From the NCBI GenBank assembly GCA_020445145.1, contig JAGRHC010000003.1:67815-103959 (forward strand): a DNA stretch of 36,145 nucleotides. The letters run 5' to 3'. The notes under the pieces are model-generated. The model was not told where the DNA came from. It worked only from the letters and a program-made list of their open reading frames with translations, and made no database searches. Below, piece by piece: positions 19,704-28,083 of the stretch (within the stretch, counting starts at the first letter, position 1; each line of letters starts with the position of its first letter). The translations under genes and the position numbers were made by a program. Origin of the DNA: Alphaproteobacteria bacterium (GTDB taxonomy: Bacteria > Pseudomonadota > Alphaproteobacteria > Micavibrionales > Micavibrionaceae).

Positions 19704-20129
19704 ATGAATAAAAAGAAGGTGTTGATTGTGGAGGACAATGAGCTCAACATGAAGCTCTTCCATGATCTTCTTGAAGCGCACGATATTGCAACCGTCCAGA
19801 CGCACGAAGGAAAAGCTGTTCTGGATATGGCCCGGGAGCATAAGCCGGACCTGATAATCATGGACATCCAACTCCCTGAGATATCTGGACTTGAACTCAC
19901 ACGCATGATCAAGGATGACGAGGAACTAAAATCAATCCCCGTGATCGCTGTCACAGCCTTCGCAATGAAGGGTGATGAACAGAAAATCCGCGAGGGCGGC
20001 TGCGAAAGTTATATTTCCAAGCCGATTTCCGTCGTACACTTTATGGATGTTATTCAAACCTATCTCCAAGAGCCGCAAGGCAAGAGTGAGCAGGCGAGTG
20101 TCAACGATAAGCAGCAGGGAGATCGCTAG
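19704..20129 (+). CDS. divK: Single-domain response regulator DivK
   Basis: DivK is the essential cell-cycle response regulator of alphaproteobacteria; it is phosphorylated by DivJ/PleC-type kinases and acts through DivL/CckA on CtrA. The 141-residue protein is a lone receiver with acidic residues at 10-11, phosphoacceptor Asp54 ([12 protein letters not shown]), Thr84 and Lys106 (SYISKP). A short polar tail follows. It is separated by two bases from pleD, the usual divK-pleD operon, which supports this name over a generic CheY-like call. The 130-base upstream region contains an unconvincing TTAAC-containing stretch. Confidence 0.93.
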   Translation: MNKKKVLIVEDNELNMKLFHDLLEAHDIATVQTHEGKAVLDMAREHKPDLIIMDIQLPEISGLELTRMIKDDEELKSIPVIAVTAFAMKGDEQKIREGGCESYISKPISVVHFMDVIQTYLQEPQGKSEQASVNDKQQGDR

Positions 20130-20131
20130 GA

Positions 20132-21601
20132 ATGTCGGCGCGTGTCCTCGTAGTTGATGATATTCTTCCAAACGTTAAGCTGCTCGAGGCAAAGCTTAGC
20201 TGCGAATATTACGAGGTTTTGACCGCAACCAGCGGGCAGGAAGCGCTGGAGAAGGTCAAGAACGAAAACCCGGACATTGTCCTGCTCGACGTTATGATGC
20301 CCGGTATGGACGGTTTCGAAGTGTGCTCTCGGATCAAATCGGACCCGGACCGCGCACATATCCCCGTGGTCATGGTCACAGCCCTGACAGATACCGAAGA
20401 CAAGGTCCGTGGTCTCGAGGTCGGTGCAGATGATTTCCTCAGTAAACCAATCAACGATACGGCGCTCATGGCGCGCGTGCGCTCGCTGGTCCGCCTGAAA
20501 ATGGCACTGGACGAATGGCGGGTGCGTGAAAATGCCGCGATGCAGTTCGGTGTCGTCGGCGAAAAAACCAACGTCATGGCCGAGCCTGTAGAAGGCGCCC
20601 GCATTCTTGTCGTCGAAGACAAGGAGTTTGAAAAGAACAAGATCGTTGAAACGCTCGCGAAAGATCACAACATCGCCATGGCCGTTGATAACGGGATGCG
20701 CGGTATGGAGCTGGCAACGACATACGATTTTGACGTCCTGATGATCAGCCTCGATCTCAAAAACGAGGATGGTCTGCGCCTTTGCTCGCACCTCAAATCC
20801 AACGAGCGCACACGCGCCGTCCCCATTGTCATGATCGGCGAGGACGAAGACATCGGGCGCATCGCCCACGGGCTGGAGATCGGCGCGCACGACTACATTA
20901 TCCGCCCGCTGGAACGCAACGAGCTTCTGGCCCGCGTCCGCACACAGATTCGCCGCAAACGCTTCCAGGAGCGCCTGCGTTCCACTTATGAAATCAGCCT
21001 CTCCATGGCCCTGACGGACAGCCTCACAGGTCTCTACAATCGCCGCTATTTCGAAGTGCACATGGAAAAACTGCTCCAGAAAAACGAGCAGAGCAAAAAG
21101 ACAATGGCTGTCATCATGCTCGACATCGATCACTTCAAAAGCGTCAACGATACCTACGGCCACAATGTCGGCGATGAAGTTCTCAAGGTTTTCGCCGAGC
21201 GTCTCAAAAACAGCCTGCGCAGTTTTGACCTTGTCGCCCGCCTCGGAGGCGAGGAATTCGTCGCCATTCTGCCGGACGTTTCGCCGGAATGGGCCTGCAT
21301 TGTCGCAGAACGTCTACGCCGCTCTATCTGCGATACACCGATCCGCTGCAGCGTCGAAGGCGGGGCTTTGCCCATTACCACATCCGCGGGCGGAACATTG
21401 ATTACACATGGCGCACACTCGATCGAAGAAATTCTAGGCCGCGCCGACAAATGCCTCTATCAGGCCAAACATGAGGGGCGTAACTGCGTGGTCTTTGAAA
21501 ATATAGGCAAACTTGACCCCGAGAAATACAAGGAACCTGAGCGCGCATTTTTTCAAGAGCAAGAAGAAAACGGCGCAATAGGTTCCTCCCCGGCAGGCTA
21601 A
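20132..21601 (+). CDS. pleD: PleD response regulator and diguanylate cyclase
   Basis: PleD is a c-di-GMP synthase activated by phosphorylation and involved in cell-pole development in Caulobacter. The 489-residue protein has the canonical REC-REC-GGDEF order. REC1 (1-120) has Asp53. REC2 (about 155-272) is an adaptor in which the phosphoacceptor position is Ser206 (VLMISLDLK), as expected of a degenerate receiver. The GGDEF domain (about 290-460) has an intact GGEEF (372-376) and I-site RSFD (363-366). It is co-transcribed with divK at two-base spacing. Confidence 0.96.
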   Translation: MSARVLVVDDILPNVKLLEAKLSCEYYEVLTATSGQEALEKVKNENPDIVLLDVMMPGMDGFEVCSRIKSDPDRAHIPVVMVTALTDTEDKVRGLEVGADDFLSKPINDTALMARVRSLVRLKMALDEWRVRENAAMQFGVVGEKTNVMAEPVEGARILVVEDKEFEKNKIVETLAKDHNIAMAVDNGMRGMELATTYDFDVLMISLDLKNEDGLRLCSHLKSNERTRAVPIVMIGEDEDIGRIAHGLEIGAHDYIIRPLERNELLARVRTQIRRKRFQERLRSTYEISLSMALTDSLTGLYNRRYFEVHMEKLLQKNEQSKKTMAVIMLDIDHFKSVNDTYGHNVGDEVLKVFAERLKNSLRSFDLVARLGGEEFVAILPDVSPEWACIVAERLRRSICDTPIRCSVEGGALPITTSAGGTLITHGAHSIEEILGRADKCLYQAKHEGRNCVVFENIGKLDPEKYKEPERAFFQEQEENGAIGSSPAG

Positions 21602-21697
21602 ACCGAAGGGGCTGTACCTGCGGCCAAAGAGTTGATAGAATCACTCCTGTAAGTATTCTTTCGCGTCCCGTCCATTTTTATGCAAGGCTGATAAAAT

Positions 21698-22357
21698 ATG
21701 CGTTATATCCTCTCACTCCCCGCTGTCATCACCGCCACACTCCTGCTAACGGGGTGCAGCGTAAACGGGCTGGACCCTTCGCCCATGGGCCGCGGCTATA
21801 GCTCCTACGCAGAAAAATACAAGTCACCGCCGGCGCGCCCCTTCGACTCGATCGGCTATGACTACAGCGAAGAAAGCAACGAGGCCGTCCTCAAGGACAT
21901 GCACTACGTCGCAAAAGACCTCGTCGAAAAGCTGGACGAAAAAATTCTCTTCAAGGTCGAGCGTCTTTACCTCAAGCCGCTCCCCAAAACCGCCTTCTAC
22001 AATGCCTTCGATCACGTCCTGCGCGATGAGCTGACCAGAGCGGGATATATCCTTGAAAACGGCCCGCAGAAAAATGCGCTGCCCCTGACCTTTGTCGCGC
22101 AAAGAGAAGATGCTGGTGATGCGACATATGCGGTCGAGGCAAAACAAAATGGACATCTCTCAATTAAAGCTAAAAACAGAGAAGACTACGAAAACATGAT
22201 CCTCTCCCTGATCGTCGGCAATCCTGAAGATGAGGGAAGTTACATGATCAGCGGTCTATATGAAGTTCCTGCCTACACATACGCCCGCCAAAACGGTATT
22301 CCGAAGACAATACCGGTTGTGCAGAAATCCATACCGGTTGATACCTATCAGCGATAA
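21698..22357 (+). CDS. Lipoprotein of unknown function
   Basis: A 219-residue outer-envelope lipoprotein. The signal peptide ends in the lipobox LLTGC with Cys20. The mature part has a conserved-looking alpha/beta section (VAKDLVEKLDEKILFKVERLYLKPL, then FYNAFDHVLRDELTRAGYILENG). This resembles the small domain found in FlgO- and TrbH-type lipoproteins, but I do not assign it firmly. It is followed by a second lipoprotein gene 11 bases later, so they form a two-gene unit. AAGG precedes the ATG by about 10 bases. Confidence 0.75.
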   Translation: MRYILSLPAVITATLLLTGCSVNGLDPSPMGRGYSSYAEKYKSPPARPFDSIGYDYSEESNEAVLKDMHYVAKDLVEKLDEKILFKVERLYLKPLPKTAFYNAFDHVLRDELTRAGYILENGPQKNALPLTFVAQREDAGDATYAVEAKQNGHLSIKAKNREDYENMILSLIVGNPEDEGSYMISGLYEVPAYTYARQNGIPKTIPVVQKSIPVDTYQR

Positions 22358-22368
22358 AAGGGGGCAAG

Positions 22369-22971
22369 GTGCAACAAAGCGGAAATAAAAGCCATCGCAA
22401 TCTTGCCGCTCTGGCCTTCACGGCATGCACAGTTCTGGGATTAAGCGCTTGCTCGGGGCCGATGGCGTTCAGAGAAGTCACTGCCGGTCTTGTCGCCACG
22501 GCGCAGGGCGTTTTCATGCGCCCGGACGTTAATCTCAAGGAAAAAAACTACGCCGCCGCCGATTACATCGAACCCAAACTCAAAAATACGGTCGGCGGAT
22601 ATAAAACCATCGCCGCAAAGCCGTTAAACGAAGTCGATAACCCCGGCATTACGTCTCCGCTCGGTATGAAGATCCCCGAAGAAATCGGCCTGCGTCTTGT
22701 CGATCTGGGCTATAAGGTTGACATCCGGGAAGTTGCCACCGGTGGTAACGAGGGTGTCTACGACCAAACGCCGATGAGTGCCGCAAACCCGGACTTCGTC
22801 CTGAGCGGGTCATATTTGCGAAACCGTGATGATCTGGATGTGCACTTGCGCGTCGTAAACACACACACCGGAGAGGTCGTCGCCTCGTTCGACTATAAAC
22901 TCCTGCTTTCTGTAGAAGTTCGCAAACTCTCCGAAACGCCGACCCGCATCTACCGCGTTCAAGCAAAATAG
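22369..22971 (+). CDS. FlgO-like lipoprotein
   Basis: A 200-residue lipoprotein starting at GTG, preceded by AAAGGGGG. The lipobox is GLSAC with Cys28. The mature protein has a FlgO-type domain: an EEIGLRLVDLGYKVDIREVA section, then NPDFVLSGSYLRNRDDLDVHLRVVNTHTGEVVASFDY. That last pattern, an ancestral-type nucleotide-free lipoprotein fold, is typical of FlgO family proteins. In Vibrio, FlgO belongs to flagellar outer-membrane structures, but no flagellar genes are here. It may serve another envelope assembly together with the preceding lipoprotein. It ends three bases from the convergent gene on the other strand. Confidence 0.75.
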   Translation: MQQSGNKSHRNLAALAFTACTVLGLSACSGPMAFREVTAGLVATAQGVFMRPDVNLKEKNYAAADYIEPKLKNTVGGYKTIAAKPLNEVDNPGITSPLGMKIPEEIGLRLVDLGYKVDIREVATGGNEGVYDQTPMSAANPDFVLSGSYLRNRDDLDVHLRVVNTHTGEVVASFDYKLLLSVEVRKLSETPTRIYRVQAK

Positions 22972-22974
22972 ACG

Positions 22975-23676
22975 TTAACGCGCCAGCAGAACCCGGAAAT
23001 AATTGTAACTGCCGTCTGCCGTACACTTGACGCACCCTTCAAGGGCAGGTGTCACCGAAAAGGTCGCTGTATCAACAGTATTCGGCGTTGCCGGAAACTG
23101 TGTCCCGTCATCAAAGCGCCCGGAAGCGCCGTAACTAACGCAGTCACTTGAGTCTGTTGGCTGAGCGCTATAGCCGATCCCGTTATTTACAACCGTGCAA
23201 AAATCGCTGGTCACATTGGGCAAAACAGCAACGAGCTCGGCAGCATCCGTCCCGACATTCGGCAAAGCGGTCTGACCGTAAAATTCCCATTTGCTGCCGT
23301 CATTAACACCGTCTGGCGGCAACCGGTAGCGCGCCGCTCCGCCGCTGCTGTCAAAAACCTGATCGGTTTTATCCGTATCTGAGCTTAAATCCCCATAATC
23401 GGCATCAGCATCAGGCGAAGCAAAACGAATATCGGCTTCGCTGTGACCACCTTGAATAATATAAGCAACGCCCCGCTCCAGTTCAGAGGCATAGCGCTTC
23501 ACTTCGGAAACCCGAATGATCAGGGTTTCTCTATCTATATTATTCGACGTCTGGGATGACCCGTGAAGAGCCGCCGTCAAAGCCCCGATCAACACAATCG
23601 CAAGCAAGATCATAAAGATAATATTACCGCTCTCACGATGGCGTGGGCTGGAGAGGGGGAGGAAGGTGCGTGCCAT
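22975..23676 (-). CDS. Membrane-anchored extracytoplasmic protein, pseudopilin-like N-terminus
   Basis: A protein of about 233 residues. A short basic stretch (SSPRHRESG) is followed by one hydrophobic helix (NIIFMILLAIVLIGALTAAL) and a long polar, Asp/Ser/Gly-rich extracytoplasmic domain containing paired cysteines near its end (EGCVKCTADG). The N-terminus resembles prepilin-type anchors but lacks the Glu at position 5 of canonical pilins, so processing is doubtful. The ATG at 23676 lies 10 bases after the upstream carboxypeptidase stop. A GTG at 23724 would add 16 residues and overlap that gene. Neither start has a clear ribosome binding site. Confidence 0.65.
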   Translation of the reverse strand: MARTFLPLSSPRHRESGNIIFMILLAIVLIGALTAALHGSSQTSNNIDRETLIIRVSEVKRYASELERGVAYIIQGGHSEADIRFASPDADADYGDLSSDTDKTDQVFDSSGGAARYRLPPDGVNDGSKWEFYGQTALPNVGTDAAELVAVLPNVTSDFCTVVNNGIGYSAQPTDSSDCVSYGASGRFDDGTQFPATPNTVDTATFSVTPALEGCVKCTADGSYNYFRVLLAR

Positions 23677-23686
23677 GACAGGAATA

Positions 23687-25219
23687 CTATTGATAAAGAT
23701 CCGGAGGAATTGCAATGCAATCACTCAAAATGGAGCAGGCTTGCTGAGCCATGTCCTTCGAATAACCATGCAAACGCCCTCTGAAAATCCATCCTTGAGA
23801 AGTCTGAACAGGGGCAACGCTCGTGGAGGAAACTTGCTTCAAGGAGTTAGGCAAAACGGAAAGGCTTTTCGCGACAGCCTGAAGAGCACTCTCACGGCTG
23901 CTATAGGCTCCAACCTGAATGGCCCAGTCATGTGTAGACTGTGCTGGCGCAGAGAGAACCTGTCGGGGCTCTTGTGCCGCATATGAAACAGCCTTGGGCG
24001 CTGCAACGGCCACTTGCGCAGGTTGGGGGCGGAACGGGAACGCCTCGCCCTTTTGCGCGGAAATTGCAATCAAGCCCGTCTCGATGCGCCGGCGAACAGC
24101 AATATCATAATCACCTTCACCAATCATGCGGCTGAACATATTATCTTTGCCGTGCTGATCAAGAAAGGCCCAATCCGTCGAGATATTATCCTCATCGCTG
24201 TTCCGCGCAACCATATCCTCAAGATCGGTTTGATCCTCGCTTTGAACATCGGATAAGGCTGCCAGGCCATAAGCATTATCCGTTGCATTTCCGGGCTTTT
24301 TAATCGGAACAGGAACATTCTTGGCTAGCAGAGCAGGGGCGCGGGTATTGCGGATTTTCTCAAAACCGGCATCCAGAAGCTTGGCCATGTGATCGTCACG
24401 CGACTTGGCGGAATGCCCGCCAAAAACAACCCCGATCAACCGGCGATCATTTCGGACGGCTGTCGCCGCAAGGTTGAACCCTGATGGGCCGATATAGCCG
24501 GTCTTAAGGCCATCCATCCCGGCATAGCGGCTCATAAGATGGTTGTGGTTCCGGTAAGTCTTCCCCTGATACGTAAAGGCTCTGGTAGAAAAATAGCCGT
24601 AATATTGCGGATAGTCGCGAACGAGGCTAAGGGCAAGCTTGGACATATCGCGCGGTGTCGTGACTTGCTGCTTGTCATGAAGCCCGGACGCATTTTTAAA
24701 AACAGTGCCGTGCATCCCGAGAAGTTGTGCGCGGCGTGTCATCATCCGCGCAAAGTTCCCTTCCGTGCGACCAAGCTTCTCAGCCAGCGCCACAGCAACA
24801 TCATTGGCGGATTTCGTCACAAGCGCGTAAATCGCATCATTTACGCTGATCGTCGAGCCGGGTTCAAGGCCAAGCTTGCTAGGCGCCATGCTTGCCGCAT
24901 GTTTGGAAATACGCACGCGGTCATGAAGCCCGAGTTTTCCCTCTTTCAACGCATCAAACGTCAAAAGAAGAGTCATCATTTTTGTAAGGGACGCCGGATG
25001 CAAATGTTTGTCTGCGCGGTCTTGATAAAGGATGACCCCGGTGTCGGCATCCAGAATAATCGCTCCATATTTAGAGTTGGACTTGGCTTGAGCAGGGTTA
25101 AAGGAACCAAACAGAACGCAAAGAAAAAGAAAGACGGCAAAAAAAGACAAGGCCGCCGATTTTCCCTTCGGGCCGGAAGCGCGAGAAAACAGAAAATCAA
25201 AACGGCCCATACAAGTCAT
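23687..25219 (-). CDS. D-alanyl-D-alanine carboxypeptidase with C-terminal SPOR domain
   Basis: A peptidoglycan D,D-carboxypeptidase (penicillin-binding protein 5/6 type, S11 family) that trims the terminal D-Ala of pentapeptides in the periplasm. The signal region is about 20-45. The active-site triad motifs are SLTK (about residue 77), SAN (about 137) and KTG (about 239). A variable linker (about 300-425) carries the chain to a C-terminal SPOR domain (about 427-510) that binds denuded glycan at division sites. S11-SPOR fusions are common in alphaproteobacteria. I chose ATG 25219, behind a weak AGGAA. Other candidates are GTG 25258 and ATG 25210. Confidence 0.92.
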   Translation of the reverse strand: MTCMGRFDFLFSRASGPKGKSAALSFFAVFLFLCVLFGSFNPAQAKSNSKYGAIILDADTGVILYQDRADKHLHPASLTKMMTLLLTFDALKEGKLGLHDRVRISKHAASMAPSKLGLEPGSTISVNDAIYALVTKSANDVAVALAEKLGRTEGNFARMMTRRAQLLGMHGTVFKNASGLHDKQQVTTPRDMSKLALSLVRDYPQYYGYFSTRAFTYQGKTYRNHNHLMSRYAGMDGLKTGYIGPSGFNLAATAVRNDRRLIGVVFGGHSAKSRDDHMAKLLDAGFEKIRNTRAPALLAKNVPVPIKKPGNATDNAYGLAALSDVQSEDQTDLEDMVARNSDEDNISTDWAFLDQHGKDNMFSRMIGEGDYDIAVRRRIETGLIAISAQKGEAFPFRPQPAQVAVAAPKAVSYAAQEPRQVLSAPAQSTHDWAIQVGAYSSRESALQAVAKSLSVLPNSLKQVSSTSVAPVQTSQGWIFRGRLHGYSKDMAQQACSILSDCIAIPPDLYQ

Positions 25220-25368
25220 ATGTTTAAAAGTTCCTGCAAAATTGAAAAAATAGATCACTGAAGCTATGTTTTTCTTACCAGATCATCATCTGCAGCCACA
25301 GACATAATGGCAAATTATATAACAAATCCACAATTTTGTCCAAAAAAACAGTTGTGCTTGAAAATTTA

Positions 25369-25440
25369 TTGTGCAGTGCAACATAATGTCCTTGACGGTC
25401 TAAGAATGCTATGATACAAATAAAATTGTGCAATGCAAAA
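25369..25440 (+). promoter_or_regulatory. Phasin promoter flanked by two TGCA-rich operator-like boxes (PhaR-type)
   Basis: TTGTGCAGTGCAACA (25369-25383) and TTGTGCAATGCAAAA (25426-25440) are near-identical 15-mers in direct orientation. Between them lie TTGACG (25392-25397) and, 17 bases on, TACAAA (25415-25420). The boxes sit upstream of the -35 and around the expected +1. PhaR, which represses phasin genes in PHB-storing alphaproteobacteria, recognises TGC-rich sites, so this is a likely PhaR operator. The assignment to PhaR is an inference. phaR itself is not in the window. Confidence 0.6.
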
Positions 25441-25522
25441 TCGACGAATTGTCTGCATTGAGCAAAGACTGCGTATCGACCGTTTTTTCAGTGTACCAAG
25501 ACAAACACAAGGATGTTCCCTC

Positions 25523-26080
25523 ATGGCAAAGAAACGTGAAGAACTGAAACCAAAAGCGCCCGCAGTAAAGGTAAAAAAATCCGGGAATGTGGCGAAAATA
25601 AAGGCGAAGCCGGCCAAAAAGCCGACAAAAATAGTAGCTGAAACGGCCCTGACAATAGTAAGCGAAACCCCCGCAAAGAAACCATTTATGGAGAAGAAAA
25701 TGGCACAGAAAAGCGCAACACCTTTTGACAAAATTGCTAAGGATACAGCGGACATTGGCCGTGAATATTCCGAAGCTTACGTGAAATCCGGCACCATCCT
25801 GATGAAGGGTGTCGAAGACATAATGAGCACGGTAGCCTCTTTGGCTCAGGCCTCTGCTGAAAAGCAATCGCAACTGATCAAGGAAGCGATGAGCAGCAAA
25901 ACCATCAACGAATTCGCTGACGTGCAGAACAAAATCGCACAGGCAAGCTTTGATGATTTCATGGACAGCGCAACCAAAATCACCGAACTTGGTGTAAAGG
26001 TCCTGACCGAAAGCGCAGAGCCTGTAAGCGCACAGATGAACGTCGCTGTGAAAAAAGCAACAGAAGCAATGGCTGCTTAA
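25523..26080 (+). CDS. Phasin family protein with Lys-rich N-terminal tail
   Basis: Phasins coat polyhydroxyalkanoate granules. The 185-residue protein has a basic, low-complexity N-terminal tail (about 1-63, Lys/Ala/Pro, with PAKKP twice) followed by a phasin_2-type helical domain. That domain runs from FDKIAKDTADIGREYSEAYVKSG to a long Ala/Lys helix ending EAMAA. There are no cysteines and almost no aromatics beyond the helix start. I chose ATG 25523 because GGATG lies upstream and the preceding in-frame residues look non-coding. A second start in front of EKKMAQK would remove the tail. Upstream lies the PhaR-like operator and downstream a strong terminator, so it is a single-gene unit. Confidence 0.88.
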   Translation: MAKKREELKPKAPAVKVKKSGNVAKIKAKPAKKPTKIVAETALTIVSETPAKKPFMEKKMAQKSATPFDKIAKDTADIGREYSEAYVKSGTILMKGVEDIMSTVASLAQASAEKQSQLIKEAMSSKTINEFADVQNKIAQASFDDFMDSATKITELGVKVLTESAEPVSAQMNVAVKKATEAMAA

Positions 26081-26105
26081 GTCGCAAGACTCTGTTTAAA
26101 GTTTT

Positions 26106-26142
26106 AAAAAGCCCCACATCAATCACGATGTAGGGCTTTTTT
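26106..26142 (+). terminator. Rho-independent terminator after the phasin gene
   Basis: AAAAAGCCC and GGGCTTTTTT flank an ACATC/GATGT stem with an AATCAC loop, ending in six T residues. The A-rich left flank could also terminate transcription on the opposite strand. Confidence 0.85.
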
Positions 26143-26146
26143 CCTT

Positions 26147-26175
26147 TTGCCTTTATGGGGTGACTTCCATATAAA
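26147..26175 (+). promoter_or_regulatory. Candidate mtnB promoter, leaderless
   Basis: TTGCCT (26147-26152) and TATAAA (26170-26175) are 17 bases apart, and the -10 ends five bases before the mtnB ATG at 26181. The segment follows the phasin terminator directly. No Shine-Dalgarno sequence lies in front of the ATG. Confidence 0.5.
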
Positions 26176-26180
26176 AAAGT

Positions 26181-26816
26181 ATGGTTTTCACATTCGAAAA
26201 AGCGGCGCAGGAAATTATCGCGGCTGGGAACAGGTTGGATAAACTTGGTCTCGCGCCTGCCACCAGTGGCAATTATTCCATGCGCCTGAATGACGGAACA
26301 ATCGCTCTGACGGTTTCCGGTGCCCACAAAGGTATGCTGACGCCCGCGGACATCATGCGCGTCGATCTGAACGGAAATCCCCTGGAGGACAAAAAACCCT
26401 CGGCAGAAACCCTCCTGCATACCGGCCTGTACAAACGATACCCCGAAACCAATGCGATTTTGCATGCGCATTCCATCCCCTGCGTTGTCTTGACGCGAAG
26501 TCGGCCGGAGCAAAAAGAAATTACGCTGGAAGGGTACGAAATGCTCAAGGCGTTCCCGGGGGTAGAGACCCATGAGACATCCATAAACGTTCCGATCTTC
26601 GATAACACGCAAGACATTGCCAGACTATCAGAAGACGTCGATCAAATTCTCGCGCAGAAAAAGAACGCCGCGCTATACCTGATCCGTGCCCATGGCTTTT
26701 ACAGCTGGGGCAAGGATATGAAGGAAGTGCTGCGTATAACTGAGGCGGCCGAAGTGCTGCTCGCTTGCGAAATGAATTCAACGCGTTATCAACCCATGCT
26801 GGAGAAAGCATCATGA
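26181..26816 (+). CDS. mtnB: Methylthioribulose-1-phosphate dehydratase
   Basis: MtnB dehydrates methylthioribulose-1-P in the methionine salvage pathway that recycles the methylthioadenosine left by polyamine synthesis. The 211-residue class II aldolase-fold protein has zinc ligands in HAHSIP (His95, His97) and a third His in RAHGFYSWGKD (His171), plus the opening LAPATSGNYSMRL. Its stop overlaps the mtnD start as ATGA. This is the first gene of the salvage operon. Confidence 0.93.
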   Translation: MVFTFEKAAQEIIAAGNRLDKLGLAPATSGNYSMRLNDGTIALTVSGAHKGMLTPADIMRVDLNGNPLEDKKPSAETLLHTGLYKRYPETNAILHAHSIPCVVLTRSRPEQKEITLEGYEMLKAFPGVETHETSINVPIFDNTQDIARLSEDVDQILAQKKNAALYLIRAHGFYSWGKDMKEVLRITEAAEVLLACEMNSTRYQPMLEKAS

Positions 26817-27367
26817 GCCGCCTGACAATTTATCCTGACAGCAACCCCGAACGAATCACCTTCGACAGCGAAGCCGGCGCAGAAATAGCAAAAGCGCTGG
26901 GTGCGATCGGTGTACGCTTCGAGCGCTGGGAAACGCAGGCCCCTTTGCCCGAGGGGGCAGATGACGAAGCTGTCATGGAGGCGTACAACGCGGACATTGA
27001 GCGCCTGAAATCGGAAAACGGCTACAAGAGCGTCGACGTCATCCGCCTTGCCCCCGACAACCCGAGAAAAGAAGAGTTCCGCCTCAAATTCCTGAGCGAA
27101 CATACACACGCCGAAGATGAAGTGCGCTTTTTTGTCGAGGGGGCAGGGGTCTTTTATCTGCGTGAGAAAGATCAGGTTTACATGACCCTGTGCACCCGCG
27201 GCGACCTCATCAGTGTCCCGGCGGGCGTGCGCCATTGGTTTGACATGGGGCCGCAGCCTTCCCTCACATGTATCCGCCTCTTCACCACCCCCGAAGGCTG
27301 GATCGCTGATTTTACCGGCGATGACATCGCCGATAAATTCCCCAAATTCGAAAGACGGGCGGCATGA
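26813..27367 (+). CDS. mtnD: Acireductone dioxygenase
   Basis: MtnD oxidises the acireductone intermediate to the keto acid precursor of methionine plus formate (Fe form). The 184-residue cupin has the metal ligands in HTHAEDE (His97, His99, Glu103) and VRHWFDMG (His141). I chose the ATG at 26813, which overlaps the mtnB stop as ATGA; the upstream in-frame codons lie inside mtnB. The mtnC start overlaps its stop in the same way, so all three are translationally coupled. Confidence 0.94.
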   Translation: MSRLTIYPDSNPERITFDSEAGAEIAKALGAIGVRFERWETQAPLPEGADDEAVMEAYNADIERLKSENGYKSVDVIRLAPDNPRKEEFRLKFLSEHTHAEDEVRFFVEGAGVFYLREKDQVYMTLCTRGDLISVPAGVRHWFDMGPQPSLTCIRLFTTPEGWIADFTGDDIADKFPKFERRAA

Positions 27368-28068
27368 CGGAAAAGGCACAAATTAAGGCAATCCTGACGG
27401 ATATCGAAGGAACCACAAGCGCGTTATCCTTCGTCAAGGATGTACTGTTTCCGTATGCCTATAACAAGTTGCCCGCATATATCCGGGAGAATCAGGGCGA
27501 CATCTCTGAGATACTGGGTAGCGTCCGCGAGATCGAAAACAACGCAAGCCTGAACACCGAAGAGGTAATTGAAACCATGCGCCGCTGGATCGAGGAGGAC
27601 CGCAAAATCACGCCCCTCAAAACATTGCAGGGTATGATCTGGCAGGAAGGATACGAAAACGGCGAACTGCAAGGGCATATCTATATCGATGCTCTGGAGG
27701 GTCTTCAGCGCTGGAAGGCGGAGGGCCTGCCGCTCTACATCTATTCCTCCGGCTCGGTGCCCGCGCAAAAACTGCTCTTCGCCCACACCACGCACGGCGA
27801 TCTGACTCCGCTGTTTAGCGGTTATTTCGACACGCACATCGGCTCCAAACTCGAAAAAGACTCATACGAACGCATCGCCGCCCACATCAATGTTCCCGCC
27901 AGCGCGGTTTTGTTCCTGTCTGACAACATCGGTGAAATAGAAGCGGCTTCGGCGACCGGCATGAATGTGATCCTGCTCGATCGCGATAGCGTCGTCACCG
28001 ATACAAAGGGATATAAAACCGTGCAGTCCTTCGATGAGATCGACCCGGCATTAGGGCTCGCGGCTTAA
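27364..28068 (+). CDS. mtnC: Acireductone synthase (enolase-phosphatase E1)
   Basis: MtnC is a HAD-family bifunctional enzyme that enolises and dephosphorylates diketo-methylthiopentenyl-1-P to acireductone. The 234-residue protein has the HAD motif I variant TDIEGTT (Asp13, Glu15), the motif II serine in YIYSSGS and the motif IV region FLSDNIGEIEAA. The usual length is about 225-250. It starts in the mtnD stop and is followed by mtnA 15 bases later. Confidence 0.94.
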   Translation: MTEKAQIKAILTDIEGTTSALSFVKDVLFPYAYNKLPAYIRENQGDISEILGSVREIENNASLNTEEVIETMRRWIEEDRKITPLKTLQGMIWQEGYENGELQGHIYIDALEGLQRWKAEGLPLYIYSSGSVPAQKLLFAHTTHGDLTPLFSGYFDTHIGSKLEKDSYERIAAHINVPASAVLFLSDNIGEIEAASATGMNVILLDRDSVVTDTKGYKTVQSFDEIDPALGLAA

Positions 28069-28083
28069 AAAAAGGAAAAACCG

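Noticed and set aside
20126..21163. Long open frame antisense to pleD
   Set aside because: It is a compositional shadow of the pleD reading frame with no domain pattern.
25256..25258. GTG at 25258 as the carboxypeptidase start
   Set aside because: The added residues look unlike a signal peptide and no ribosome binding site precedes it; the ATG at 25219 is better.
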